The notes under the pieces were generated by a model. The model worked only from the letters and a program-made list of their open reading frames with translations, ran no database searches and was not told the DNA's origin. From contig NW_006498192.1 in assembly GCF_000471905.2 (NCBI RefSeq), positions 2,700,721 to 2,764,720 of the forward strand: DNA of 64,000 bases. Reading direction: 5' to 3'. The position numbers and the translations under genes were made by a program. Of the stretch, positions 32,697 through 45,190 are shown piece after piece (within the stretch, counting starts at the first letter, position 1; the number at the start of each line of letters is the position of its first letter). The DNA is from Amborella trichopoda. Its lineage: Eukaryota > Streptophyta > Magnoliopsida > Amborellales > Amborellaceae.

Positions 32697-34130
32697 TCCT
32701 TCCATGGGTAAGATACATCGCAATGGTGTGATTGGCATCAAAATTATGCCCACAACACCGAGGAATGTTGAGCTTTCAGACATAGAGTTCAAGACCTCAT
32801 TAATAACGGCACGATAAGTGTCAGAAAGAAAGAGGTTGATGGAAAACAAGAAAAAAAAACTCTAGATGTCTCAAAAAATAATTATAATGTCTAGCTGATT
32901 AACTCTGAAGAATCACGAACTACACCCAAGACAGAAGAGAATCCACAATGACCTTAGAACACAAGAAGAAATGACTAAAAAGTCTAGTAGATGCTAAATT
33001 CCAATCCAAGATACAGTCTCAAAAGTTGTGCAATAGGTCCCCATATTCGAGAATTAAACTGGGGTAGATGATCCCTTCAATCCGTACTTCCAAATTAACA
33101 CTAAATGATTCACACATGTGTGACAATGAATCAAACTCACAAGAGCAAGATGAACTCGAGCATAAGCTCAACCAAGACTCGGAAGCTGTGGATTCCCAAA
33201 GTCATGGTGACAACAAAAATCTTAATTCTATGAAAATAACTCAAGAGGAGGTTGATAAGCAAATTCTTCAAGGAAACCTATTGCCTCAAATATGAAAAGA
33301 AGTTGACCTTCTAGAAATTCTAATAGACTCACCTGGGCTGTCTTCACAAGACTTCCTAGATGATCCACCCATCTGGGACGAGGAATTAAAAACGGATGAC
33401 CAAATTGGGTCACCTGCTCAAGAGGAGAGATTTCCAGAGCATAATTGGGGCAGGAGGACAACTCCGATCCGCTAATCGGGGCACCCCCATATCAAGAAAG
33501 ATCATATCATGAAGAACAAGTTCCTAATGGAACAGAAAGCCCTGTAGGGGAAACCCCATCAAACTACTCAATAGCGACACTCTCCTCTCATGAAGAAAGC
33601 ACAACAACGACAGTTAATGAGATTGAGCCCTTTTTTATTAACTCTCAACATGCCAAAAGGCCATCCAATATTAACTCAGTCACTCTTCTTGTGTGAGAGT
33701 CTCACCCAAGCTCGAACACTAAGAAGGAGCCTACTACGGAATTAACTCTTGAAAAGAAACACAAAATTTTGGAGTGAAAGAGACAATCGAAAAGGAGTTG
33801 TATGATCACTCACCCCTTGCAAAAAACCAAATGGGGCATTCATGCCTCAAACTTTAAAAGGCATTAACTCCTAATGAGTAACAAGAATGATCCCATTAAT
33901 AGGGAGGTGCTAATGAGCTTGTCTGTCCATGCAAAATATTGAGGGATTAGGAAACTAAGAGTGATTCTTAATCTCAAAATCAAGAATCAAGTGGGGTAAT
34001 TCAAAAGATAAATCAAAGGGGAACTCGATGACCATTGTCAAAAAAATATTGGATGCCAACCTGGGGCAAGGGAAATCAAAGGATGAATGATATTAGAATG
34101 TCCCTGCCACTTGGATAAAGGAAAGATGAT
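32697..34130 (+). pseudogene. Gag C-terminal part, gag-only Tat-like element A
   Basis: Frame 32727-32880 reads a zinc-knuckle-like CX2HX4HX4C (CDWHQNYAHNTEEC). An in-frame TGA follows at 32769 where Tat gags have Trp or a similar residue, then AFRHRVQDLINNGTIS. Further on, SQDFLDDPPIWDEELKTDD (33345-33400) matches SHDFLNNPPIWDEKLD of element B (39765-39815). Stops and frameshifts are frequent. The N-terminal part of gag is missing because giant LTR copy 5 abuts at 32689. No protease, reverse transcriptase or integrase follows. Confidence 0.7.
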
Positions 34131-34261
34131 AAAATTTTGACATAGTCTTAAAGCGAAATGCTAAAAAAAAAAAAAAAAAAAACCAACGCCATTGACTCTT
34201 CTTCTTCCTCCTCCTCATCTTCCTTTTTCTTTGTTTTTTTCTTCATAAATAAATAAATAAA

Positions 34262-34450
34262 TAAAATCCGTTGGGCTGAAAATCCGAAAGGAACCCAAAG
34301 CGTTGGAAAAAAGGCAATCGGGTTGAACACCCGAAAGGGACCCTGAGGCGATGAAAAATAAATCCACTAGGTTTAAAATCTGAAAGAAATCCCAAGCGTT
34401 GGAAAAAAGGCTACCGGCTGAGCACCCGAAATGGACCCTAGGGCGATGAG
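34262..34450 (+). repeat. Tandem CCCGAAAGGGACC / TCCGAAAGGAACC units, element A
   Basis: Alternating units: GGGCTGAAAATCCGAAAGGA, then AACCCAAAGCGTTGGAAAAA, and GGTTGAACACCCGAAAGGGA, then CCCTGAGGCGATG. The same array is in elements B (40495-40800) and C (45190-45500, minus). Confidence 0.85.
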
Positions 34451-35644
34451 ATATAAGAAGTTGTCTCATTTCTTTCTATTATCCAATGTCTTTTCTCTCT
34501 AAACATCTTCTCTTCCTTCTTCCTGAGTCAGAATGGTGTCAAAAGAAAAATCAATGAGCATTATCCTGATGGAACATTGTTAAGGACCTCGATCATCTGG
34601 ACTTCGAAAGATGATTGCTGGCAGCATGAAATCGGAAATCCAAAAGAGATTTTGAACACCCAGGGGCAGTATCCTGTATTTTCAAATCTATGTTTTGCTC
34701 CAAAACTCCAGAGAACTCTCATTTGAATTGAAATACAAGAACTAAGGTTGGAAGGTAAAGAAATACTTGATGATTCCTCATCCTGAAGATTCAAGTAAGG
34801 ACTGGACACACTCATATAGGGTCTACCAAAGGGGTCACAAGTGGTTAAACTGTCACATTAAAAAAAAATAAAAAATTTTTAAAATTTTTAATTCAAAACT
34901 TTTCTTTAAAAATAAACACTCTATAGTTGTATAAGTATAACTGCCAACTACCACGTTCATCGTTGCATGACGTTAAACTACTTAGAGGGCTTTATGGTTG
35001 CAGGAGCTAAAACTACTAACTAAAAATTTGTTTTTCAAAATATCTTTCTCACTTCAAAATTTTCATTATATGTCTTGTGTTAACAAAAAAATTTGATTTC
35101 TTTGTTAAACTCGTGACATGTCCAAAGCTCTGGGTTCTATTTCAAATTTCCCCATTGTTTTCAAAATTCTAAAGACTTTTAAAAATGAAGGAGCTTGGAT
35201 ACCCACATATGACGATTACTGCGTTGCCACCTCATATCTCTCTTCATAATTCACCAGGCAAACATTTTCCTAAACAATAAAACTATAGAAGACCTTAGGA
35301 AACCCTAAGGGAATCAAGAAAAATGTCAGGTTTAAGAATTTAAAAATTATGAAAAACCCTGAAGTTAAGTGACATGGCTTAAAAATCCAACTCGAGTTTC
35401 AAGCTTGTGTAACTCACCAACATCTCACCCCAAAAACCCTAGGATGAAAATGCCCTAGGTGGGTAAGTGGGGAAAGCAATGTCTTAGATGGATAGTTGGC
35501 GTGTCATCTAACCCCGAAACGTCAAGATGAAAATTAAAATGTCTGCATTATCTTTGCTACTCACTTGCAGGAGAGACAAAGAGTGTCTACTTCTTTGCCA
35601 CTCACCTATCCCTCAGAGGATAAGGAGTGCCAAACAGAGGCAAC
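34450..35644 (+). other. 3' noncoding region of element A
   Basis: 34440-34830 matches 40800-41140 of element B. At 34970, GCATGACGTTAAACTACTT repeats the half-unit of the 69-bp array at 26.5 kb. GTGTCTACTTCTTTGCCACTCACC at 35583 matches 41857. A purine-rich CAGAGGATAAGGAGTG at about 35615 could be the polypurine tract. No gene was seen. Confidence 0.55.
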
Positions 35645-36609
35645 TATAGACATCCCATTTTTAAAAACTGACAAACTCTGTGATACTCTTGAACCCTTAG
35701 GAGCACACTATCTCAGTAAACCCCAAACCATAGACCATCATAGTTCGTGATCCTATCTTGTGATCCAAAATCCTGCAAGACCATTGTTTTAGTAATAAAC
35801 CAAGTAAAAATAGTAAAACAACTTATTTTTACTTGATTTTTTCTAGGCAATATCATAAAAATTCTACTGCTAATTTTGATCAGACTTGGGCTCCTTTTGA
35901 CCCCCAAAAATCAAAATTTGGCAGGCAAATCTACTTGAAGTTGGTATATATCCATTCTAGTATGATTTGAGCCTTTATATAAACACATTTTGTGACCCAT
36001 TTAGGGTGGATTTTTGTGAAGCCATAAGCCAGGAAATCTGAGAGCCAGAGAGCAATCCTAGATCTAGAGAAGCAACCTTAAGCCTTAACTGCCCTCTTTG
36101 AAACCAACTTTCAACTTAGACCAGTAAAGCTCTAGTTCAACTAAGCTAAGGTTTTGAAGAGAGAACAATAGAGGGCATGCTTACACAGTTGTGGTTCTGA
36201 TACAGGCGAGGCCTCAAAGCCTCGGGTGCCTCGGGACAACTAGCCCAGCCAGGTATCTTCTTCATCATCATATTTTTCTTTATTTTTCAGTTATTTTGTT
36301 AGATCTATGATTTTATTATTATTTCATTCAATATTTCTTGCTTTTCCATTTTTCATCCTCTTTTCCTTTATTTTTCAGTTATTTTGTTAGATCTAAGATT
36401 TTATTTTTATTTTATTCAATCTTTCGTAATTTTTGGATAGATGATGGCTCTGCGACTGATCTAAGAGAGGATCTATTCATTTTTTAATAGATCTGGCCTC
36501 ATATCATAATTTGATTTTCCCCACTCTTTATCACTCTTTTTAAAATCCGTTTGTGGTACGGATCTGAGGGATCTTCCTCTGAAGATCTCTCCAATTTCCA
36601 TCGTAAACA
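35645..36609 (+). mobile_element. LTR between elements A and B
   Basis: It starts TATAGACATCCC, compared with TGTAGACACCCC in the LTR of element C, and ends CATCGTAAACA, compared with AGAGTAAACA. The TATA box (TTTATATAAACAC) is near 35976. The gag start of element B follows within 25 bases. The middle is unlike the 41907-43002 LTR, so this is a related but different LTR. It may serve as 3' LTR of A and 5' LTR of B. Confidence 0.5.
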
Positions 36610-36629
36610 GCTCTGTCTCAGGTCAGTCA

Positions 36630-39600
36630 ATGTCGAGTTTCAGTAGGTCTATAATCCCACACCCAGGGCTTAGCTTAGGTAGCCCATATGTAGTTCAGCC
36701 GAGTCGTGGAGTTCAGCAAGTTTGTATGGCTCAAGCTACTCAAAAAAATAAGAGCATTCAACTCGAGACTAAAGAGTCAGGGTTGAACCCACCTTGCTAT
36801 TCTAAGTCTAGTTCTATGGACTACGCTACCCAATCTGGGGTGCACCTCCCACAAATGTCCAAGTGTAAGGGTGACGCTGGCCAACTAAGGGCACACCACT
36901 TATCTATGTCAAAACCTATAGTAGATGTTACCCAATTAGGGACATACTACTCACCTCCTCAAAAGACCAGTTCTAAGGGCCACCAGCTCAGTAAGGACCA
37001 TAGCAACCCAGATGATGACCTCATTAAGCAGGCTAACTTGTTAGACTTAGAGTACTTTTGAAGATTAAGTCAAGGCCCAAGCAAGGCTAGCCACCAAGTA
37101 AAACTAGAGAGTAATATATTTTCACCTAAACCCAAGAGTCCTTCTAGTTATGCCTCTATTCCTCAAAGTTCACCCTTGTCAAATTCTATGGACTACGAGT
37201 GTCTTAAGAACTTACCCAAGGTCAAGGCTTTTTTGAGGTGTGCTACTGTTGTTGAGTCACATGCCCCACCTAATGTGTCAAGTCGTCAGTCAAGCTAGAG
37301 TCGAGGGACCTCTCTAGCCCCTGAACAGCAAAGTCATGTGAGTTTCACCCCTTTGAAGAGCCGGCGCTGCCAATCTTCTCGTCCTTCACCTTTCATAGAA
37401 TTGGCTCCACCGTGGGACCATCCATCCTAACCCTCCTCATGTCATGTATATTCGCCCACTGGCACAGCCTTTTCAGGCTACTTCAGTTTCATATCATCAG
37501 TCGCAGGCGGCCTATTCAGCCCTTATTCCAAGTCAGTATACTCCGACTCAACCATATGTATCGGCTCCATACCCTCCGGCCTCCAGTCATCGTTACCTAG
37601 GACATCTTGTCAATCAGGTCCTTATGTCTACACTACCTATCTATTCGGATCCAGCCATCTCGTAGATTCAACCTGCTTCTAGTCCGGTGCAGCCCATATC
37701 AACTGCATCTATTACACCACTGTGTCATCAGTTCTTGGCACTGAACAAACTTCTGAGGTCAAAACCTCTGAGTCAGTTGAGCTCGCCCAACTGAAAGGCA
37801 AATTAACCATATTTAAAGAAACTTTGGCTAAGATCAGGGTTCCAAATATACTTCCTCCAAGATCTTACATCAAGGATATTATTGGGGATGTCGAACCTCT
37901 GTATCTGGGTTTCGAATTCCTAAGTTTGAAAACAAGTACAATGGGAAAGGTGATCCTGAAAATCACACCATCACTTACCTATTGATTGTCCCTGCACTTG
38001 AGAGAAAGCTTGTCATCTCAATGCTATGTTTCATGACACTCTCTCTGAACAACCTTTAATGTGGTTCTAGGAAGCAGTTACTAAATACCCAAATCAAACT
38101 CTCAATTAGTTGTTTCAACGTTTTGTTGAGAAATATTACGAGACAAGAAAGAGATCAATGACCCTTGGTGAATTGGTCTCCATTAGACAAAATTATGATG
38201 AGTTGTTCACTGACTTTGTCCAAAGATTTTGAGAAGCTGCATCAAAAGTCATTGATTGCACGATTTCTGAAGCCTTTAAGATCAGTATGGCCATAGAAAA
38301 TGCTTCCTCTGAGTATAAATTCTACCTCAGTAAAAGTATCTAGCCTTTCTCTTTTGACTCAATGTTAGAAATGGTTTTACGTTATGAGAGAGAAAATGAA
38401 AGGGCCCGATTTCGACCACAAGTGATGTTGGGGCAAGAGGGTGATGAAACCATACTAAGGCAAGAGTCAGATGAAGTCATGATGGAACAAGAGCTTGACT
38501 ACAATGAAGATTCATCTAAATGAAACTCTGAAGTGATAACAATTGAAGAATTTGACAGCGATCCCAAGTCCGAATCATCACAAGAATCATTTAAGGATAT
38601 AGATGGGGCCTACTCAAAGCAAACTCAGGTAATATCAGACGATACAACAATGAAGATGAAGAAATCCTAGCTGGTATCAACCTGATAAAGATTGACCAGT
38701 TGAAATCCATGCTCATGCCTGAAAAATATTCCCATATGGTCTTGGGGCACAAGAAGCCCTGAAAATGAAGACCGGAATGGTAGAATGACGTATTTTACCA
38801 AGGAATTTTCAAAAACCGAATTATGAGAATTTCCTTAGGTTCGGATCTACTCCATGGGGAGCTCCTATAAAATTAGAAAAGCCCAATCCCCAAAAGGAGG
38901 AAGCAATCCCAGCTATCCCAGTAAAATTTGATAATATGAAGGCACAAAGGGACCAAGTTATCCACCCCATTCAAAAAATTCTAGATGAGCATGAGCTCAT
39001 CCAAAACCCTGTGGCTAGGGAATTTCATAAAGAAAATGTCAATGATTGCCTTAGAACAGGGTCCATGATTCAAGAGGGAATGGAAGTGCAAACTATCGTA
39101 CAAGAAGTTCCAATTGAAGCGGAAGAAACAAACTTACAGAATTCTGAAACTCGAGAAAAGGAGAATAACCATAGGCAGAATTTTGAAACTCAAGAAAATG
39201 AGAAAAATTCAAGAAAAATATAGATTTCAATTGAAGATACGAGCGCACAGAAAGTCCAAGACATCCATGTGATACATGTTACTACAAAAGAGAATGACCT
39301 AATCAATCTCATCTTTCAAATAAGTGCAGTGGGTGACCCACCGGAGGCTCAAGTCATCAATGAGCTCAATCGATTTCCTGAACCTAGGGTTTCTCAAGAC
39401 TACATTTGTGAGGAATGCCATAATCTAGACCGTACAATCCATGAAGAAACAAAAGAGTCAAGCCGAGAGGATTATGTTGAACTATCCCCTAAGGTAAATC
39501 CAAAAGAAGATCCATCCTCTCAAGAATGGATAATAGAACTTGAACCTCTAGAGATCCTAAGAGGCGCACCTGGGCCACCTTCACTAGACTTCTTGATAGG

Positions 39601-40080
39601 CCACCTATTTGGGATGAAGAGAAAAGTCTAGAGCATTCAATTACACCAGTCTTGATTGATCCAGCAATCAACACCGAACAAACGAGGAAGATCCAACACG
39701 TCTGCAAGAGTTAAGATAAATCAAACCCCTATAAGTTCTAGGGGGACTACCTGGGCCACTTTCACATGATTTTCTTAATAACCCACCTATATGGGATGAA
39801 AAACTAGACGTTGAAGTTCAAATCATGTTATTCCATCAAGGTAAAGGATCTCAAGAAAATTACTATATAGGGGCTGCCCTACCAAACCACTTGATAAGGG
39901 TACACTTACTAGATGATGAAAATAAAGCAGGGGAAACCGGTGAGGCCTACACCTTATCTAACGACTCCCAACATTCCTTGAGGTGATGTAGTCCCCAATA
40001 GAAACATGAAGTTGCAGTGGGTGATCATTTACTCCTCCCTTTCAAATAAGCCAAGTGGCGCATCCATGCTCTGCTTAAGC
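36630..40080 (+). pseudogene. Gag-like protein of element B, broken
   Basis: An ATG at 36630 opens a 143-codon Ser/Gln-rich N-terminus that matches the minus-strand copy C at 49640-49200 (QLSK and LIKQANLLDLEY among the shared strings). A Tat-like capsid core follows: ENKYNGKGDPENH (about 37930), LFQRFVEKYYET (38108), LGELVSIRQNYDELFTDFVQRF (38164-38230) and AFKISMAIENA (38275). Then comes an acidic tail to about 40080 with ILRGAPGPPSLDF (39555) and the partly repeated SHDFLNNPPIWDEKLD. Several stops interrupt it (for example TAG at 38068, TGA at 38231). No pol domain follows before the 3' LTR, so B looks gag-only and non-autonomous. Confidence 0.72.
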
Positions 40081-40494
40081 ATCCTACTCCATGGTATTGA
40101 CAACCTAAAGAGTTGAAAAACAAAAAATAAAAATAAAAATAAAAATAAAAGGAAAAGAAAAAGATGAAGAAAATGGGCTTAGCCAACCCAACAAGAGATT
40201 GAAGGACTAGGAAGCTGAGAGTGACTCCGAATATGAAGATCCAGGCTCCAGTGATGCAATCTAAGGAGAAAATACTCTATTAAAATTCGAAAACCGTAGT
40301 CAGGAAAGTATCAGATACCAACTAAGGGCAAGGAAAATCTAAGGATGACCAATACTAGGACCTCCCTGCCACTTCGAAGAAGGAAGGATGATTGAGTTCT
40401 TAGCTATTTTTTAGGACAAAGTGTCACAAGAAGGAAAAAATTCCATGACTCTTCTCCTTCTCTTTCTTCATCTTCTTCAAAAGAAAAAATAAAT

Positions 40495-40800
40495 TCCACC
40501 AAGAAGATAAATCGAATGGAATCTCGAGCGTTGGAAAAAAATCCACTGGGCTGAACACCCGAAAGGGACCTTAGCAGTAGAGAAAAAAAAAAGAAATTAA
40601 ATTCGTGATAAAAAATCAAAAGGAATCTTGAACGTTGGAAAATAAAGGTCACTAGGCTGAGCACCCGAAAGGGACCCTAGGAGCAGTAGAAAAAAAAAAA
40701 AAGGCTGTCGAGTCGAAAATCCTAAAGGAAACCCAAGCGTTAAAAAAAAGGTCATCGGGCTGAACACCAAAAAGGGACCCGAGACAATAAAAAAATAAAA
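40495..40800 (+). repeat. CCCGAAAGGGACC tandem units, element B
   Basis: Three to four alternations of GGGCTGAACACCCGAAAGGG and TCGAAAATCCTAAAGGAAAC-type units with poly(A) stretches between. Homologous to the arrays of A and C. Confidence 0.85.
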
Positions 40801-41906
40801 TTTCTCTATCTTTTTGTCTCTTCTTCAAAATCTCTAGAATTTCTTATCAAGTTAGAATGACATCAGAAAGCAAAGTAAGGCATCAGTTCAAGTAAACCTG
40901 AAAAGCCTCGACCATTTGAACTTCAATGGAGTGGTAGTGGAGGAAGAAAATCGAAAGTCCAAGGATATTCTGAGTACTCTGAGGCACAACCCACATTATC
41001 CAAGACACCAATTTTCTCAAAAAACGAGAAAATTTCTTCCTTGAATTGTGACATAAGAGCCAAGATTGGAAGATTGGGAAGTACTTAGTGGTTCCTCATT
41101 CTGAAAGTCCCAAGTGGAGGCTTGACAAGCTCATGGCGAAAAAAAAAAAAATGAGAGCTCCATGGTAGTATGAGCCTAAACAGCTTACCATAACTTATTC
41201 TTCAAAATTTCTCCTATGTATTTCGTGAGTTGTCAAAAACCTTAATTTCTTTGGTTAAAACGTAGCTCTAAACGCTGTTGTTTTTTCCTCAAAATTCAAT
41301 CAATATTCAAAACCTTCTAAACTTTTTTAAAAAACGAAGGAGTTTCATGGAGGCTTGGATATGATGCGTCCACCGCTACCAAATACTGGATTGTCATGCT
41401 TTCAAACCCTTAGGAAAACAGAGACCAACCCATTGGTTCCCATACCAAAAAGGCTAAACCTGTTGACCCCAAGAATCAGAATCGAATGTGAACAAGAAGT
41501 TCAATTAGCCAGAAATTCATTATCCCATCATTTCTTCTAAATCAAAATCTCATTCAATTGGAGAATCAGACCCCAAGAAAGATGTCTAAAGTCAAAGATA
41601 ACTACAATTGAGGCTTCCCAATAGCATTGGATTGACTACAACAAGGAGTGTCACCGGCTCAAAGATAGCACGATTCCTGATGGATGTCACTTCGGATCCC
41701 GATTGTTAGAGACCTTCAACTGTACTAACTCAAGCAATGTAAGTTTGATGTCTTATGGATCAAAAGCATCCATCGGTGTACTGTCTACCCAAAAGGATAC
41801 TAGTCATTTAAAAGAATGATCCCATAAAAAACGTTTTCATTACCATCATGTCTCAGGTGTCTACTTCTTTGCCATTCACCTGGTGCCCCAATCAAATAGG
41901 GGTAAT
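40800..41906 (+). other. 3' noncoding region of element B
   Basis: Homologous to 34450-34830 (A) and, inverted, to 44145-45140 (C). Examples are CAATTGGAGAATC-type stretches, GACTACAACAAGGAGTGTC (41634) and GTGTCTACTTCTTTGCCATTCACC (41857). It ends in AAATAGGGGTAAT just before the LTR. No gene was seen. Confidence 0.6.
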
Positions 41907-43002
41907 TGGAGATACCCTCTTGAACTTTTGGCTAAGGGAACTGCTAAAGACCTTGATTTTGAGCCCGAATGGCTACAAAAACTCCAGTAAACCATAAGAA
42001 ACCTATACCCAATATAATTACCCTAAAACTGCCCAAATATCCCAACTTCAAGTAGAGCTCGAGAGCATTCGAACGGTCCAAGAATCACATAAATCAGACC
42101 TACGAATAAAAAAATCTAACAAATAACAATTTAGTTCTTGTGAGATGTAAGTGTTGGGCCATGGGCCGAGCTATGACGCGTTATGGCAGGCCCAAATTTG
42201 ACCTGATGATGCAGTAAACATATTTTTTATAATTAGATAAGGATAAAACTTCAAGATAAATCCCAATAAATCCAAAAAAACTCCTAAATATCGGAAAAAT
42301 ATCCAATTAAGTCTTATAAATTCCGTCTCCATAAAAATAAAGGAGAGATGAATAAATCCCATAAAATTTCTCGAAATAAGAAAAATAGCCTAAAAATACC
42401 TAAAAATAGGAAAAGTTCTTAGAAAATTCCTAAAAAATTAAGAAAAATCCCCGAAAATTACAGAAAATCCTAGAATTCATATTCAATCTTTGGAGATCCC
42501 AAAACCCTTAGAAAAGTAAGGGAAATTATTCGCCAATCCCTAAAAAAACCTTAGGTAGACCCTATCTAAAATTCTCAGCTTTTCCCATGCCTTAGGAACT
42601 CTAAATTTAGGTCAAAGAATATTAGATCTGCTAATTCCAATAAGAAAAAGGCATCCAAAAAAGGAGATGGTAGCACAAATCGGAAGAGTTGCTGATCTAA
42701 GCCCGAAATTCTAGGTTTCGAGTCCCTACAGGTAAGTATATCTTTATTTACTTGATTTAATTTGTTTTTCTTCATTTAATTCTCTATTTTATTTTATTTT
42801 TTTGAAAATTAATTTATTATTAGATTTAACTAAAATTAGAATCATTTTTTTAGATCAAAATACTGATTTGGAGCCGACACTATCAGTGGACTCAAGAAAG
42901 GATCGGATTAGAGCGTATAATTCAAATGACCCCACTCTCTCTACCTTCTCAAAAGTAACTCAGTTTTTATTAAGATTTGAGCTCATCCCAAAGATCGGTG
43001 CA
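41907..43002 (+). mobile_element. 3' LTR of element B
   Basis: It starts TGGAGATACCCTC, followed by TTTTGGCTAAGGGAACT, and continues in register with the minus-strand LTRs of C (for example AACAATTTAGTTCTTGTGAGA at 42124 and TTAGATAAGGATAAAACTTC at 42233). A TATA-like TTATAAATTCC lies at 42316. An intron-like GTAAGT...TTTTTTTAG spans 42732-42853. It ends at a TGCA (42999-43002) that is also the end of the opposing LTR. Confidence 0.7.
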
Positions 43003-44144
43003 GATTGGCGCGTAAATAGATGAAATCTACTCAAATCTTAGCAAAAATTGAATTACTTTTGAATAGGTAGAGAGAGTGGAGTCGCTTGAATTATGAGCTC
43101 AAAAAAATCCCAGATCTATACAAATCCAGATTTTTTCTGAGTCCATTGATAATGTCATCTTTAAATCTGTATTTTGACCTAAAAAAATTCTTCTAAATTT
43201 AATTAAATCTAATAATAAATTAATTTTCAAAAAAAAAAAATAAAGTAGAAAACTAAGTGAAGAAAAAAAATTAAATTAAGAAAAAATATATATACTTACC
43301 TCTAGGGACCTGAAACCCAACATTTTGGGCTCAGATCTGGCCGCTCTTTTGATTTAAGCCACCATCTCCTGTTTTGAATGTTTTTGCTTTCTGAAATTAT
43401 AAAATCTAAAGTCCTTTCATCTAGATCTAGGGTTCTTAAAGCATGGAAAAAGCTACGAATTTTAGGTAGGGTCTACTTAGGTTTTTCTTGGGATTGAAGA
43501 AGAATTTTCTTTAGTTTTCTGAGGGTTTGGAGATCTCCAAAAGTTGAATATGAATTTTGAGACTTTATGTAGTTTTTTAGGATTTTTCCTAATTTTTTAA
43601 GAATTTTCTAAGGGGTTTTCCTATTTTTGGGTATTTTTTGTTATTTTCTAATTTCGATAATTTCTAAGGGATTTCTTTATCTCTTGTTTTTCCTTTTACT
43701 TGGTCTCCTTTTGTGGGTTATATAGAGGGGTATTTATAGGATTCAATAAGTAATTTTTCTTGATTTTTTTGGAATGTTTTTGAAATTTTCTGACTTTATC
43801 TTGAAGGTTTGGCCTTATCTAATTAAAGAAAACATGTTTACTATGTGATTAGGCCATGTCTGGGCCTAGCAGGCCATGTCACGGCCCAGCCTGCGGCTCG
43901 ACCTTGGGTCTCACAAGAACTAAATTGTCATTTGTTGGATCATTTTATCCGTAAGTCTGATTTAGGCGATTCTTGGACGAAACTCTCAGGCTTTACTTCA
44001 AGTTGGGATAGGTTTTGAGTAGTTTTGGAGCTATTATATTGGGTCTACGTTGCCTATGGTCTACTAAGATTTATGTTATCCCTTAGGTTCATAATCGAGG
44101 TTTTTAGAAGCTCCCTTAGCCAGAATTTTGAAGGGGTACCCACA
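42999..44144 (-). mobile_element. 3' LTR of element C
   Basis: On the minus strand it starts TGTGGGTACCCCTTC at 44144 and ends at the shared TGCA. It is homologous along its length to the C 5' LTR (50855-51980) and, inverted, to the B 3' LTR. The minus-strand TATA (CTATATAAC and CTATAAATACC) lies at about 43725-43742. An intron-like stretch runs from 43309 to 43179. Confidence 0.72.
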
Positions 44145-45190
44145 ATTGTTCCTCTTTGGCATTCACCTGGGGCACCAAGTGAATGGTAAAGAAGTAAACA
44201 CCTAAAACACGGTCGAAAGGAGAAACCTTTTTTGAGGGATCATTTTTTTGAATGACCTGTACCTTTTTGATAGGCGATACGTCGATTGATGTTTTTGATC
44301 CATAAGACATCCACCTAGTACTGTTATCTTTGAGTTAGTGAGGTTGAGAGGTCTCCAACAATCGGGATCCTAAGTGAATATCAATAAGAATCGTGTTATC
44401 TTTGAGCCGATGACACCCTTTGTTATAGTCACTCCAATGCTCCTAGGAAGCTGCCAGTGTGGTCAACTTTGCCTTCGATTATGATTCTTGGGGTCCACAA
44501 GTTCAAGCTTTTTGGTATGGTAATATATGGGTTGGTCTCTGTTTTCTTAAGGGTTTGTAAGCATGCAATCTAGGATATAGTGGTGGCGGATGCATCATAT
44601 CCAATCCTCCATGAAACTCCTTTGTTTTTTCAAAATATTTAGAAGGTTTTGAAGATAGATTGAATTTTGAAAAAAGAGAAATAGAGTTTCGGCTTATGTT
44701 TTACAAAAAAAATTAAGGTTTTTGAAAACTCAGGAAACACATAAGGGAAATTGTGAAGATGGATGAGAAATTTTGAAAAGCAAGTTTGGTAAGCAATTTA
44801 GGCTCATGCTACCATGGCGCTCTCTCTTCTTCTTCCCCTTTTTTTTTTTTACATTAGATTGCCGAGCCTCTATTTGGGACTTTCAGGACGATGAATCACT
44901 AAGTACTTCCTCAATTCCAATCTTGGCTCTTATGTCATAATTCAATAAAGACTTTTTCTTGTATTCCAAACAAACCGGTGTCTTGGATAATATGGGATGT
45001 TGCTTCAGAATGCTCAGAATATCCTTGGACTTCCAATTTCGTTCCTCCACTACTACTTCTTTAAAGTTCAGATAGTCGAGGCTTTTCAGGTTTACTTGGA
45101 TTGATGTCTTACTTTGCTTTCTGACGTCATTCTAACTTGAGAAGAGAAGAATTTCTAGAGATTTTGGAGAAGAGACTAAAATATAGTGAA
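44145..45190 (-). other. 3' noncoding region of element C
   Basis: This is the inverted homologue of 40800-41906. Read on the minus strand it holds the ATTCACTTGGTGCCCC, ACACCGGTTTGTTTGG-type and GACATAAGAGCCAAGATTGG stretches. No gene was seen. Confidence 0.6.

Noticed and set aside
35645-36609. Simple 5' LTR of element B identical to its 3' LTR
   Set aside because: Only the two ends resemble the 41907-43002 LTR; the middle differs, so it cannot be the pair partner in a simple insertion.
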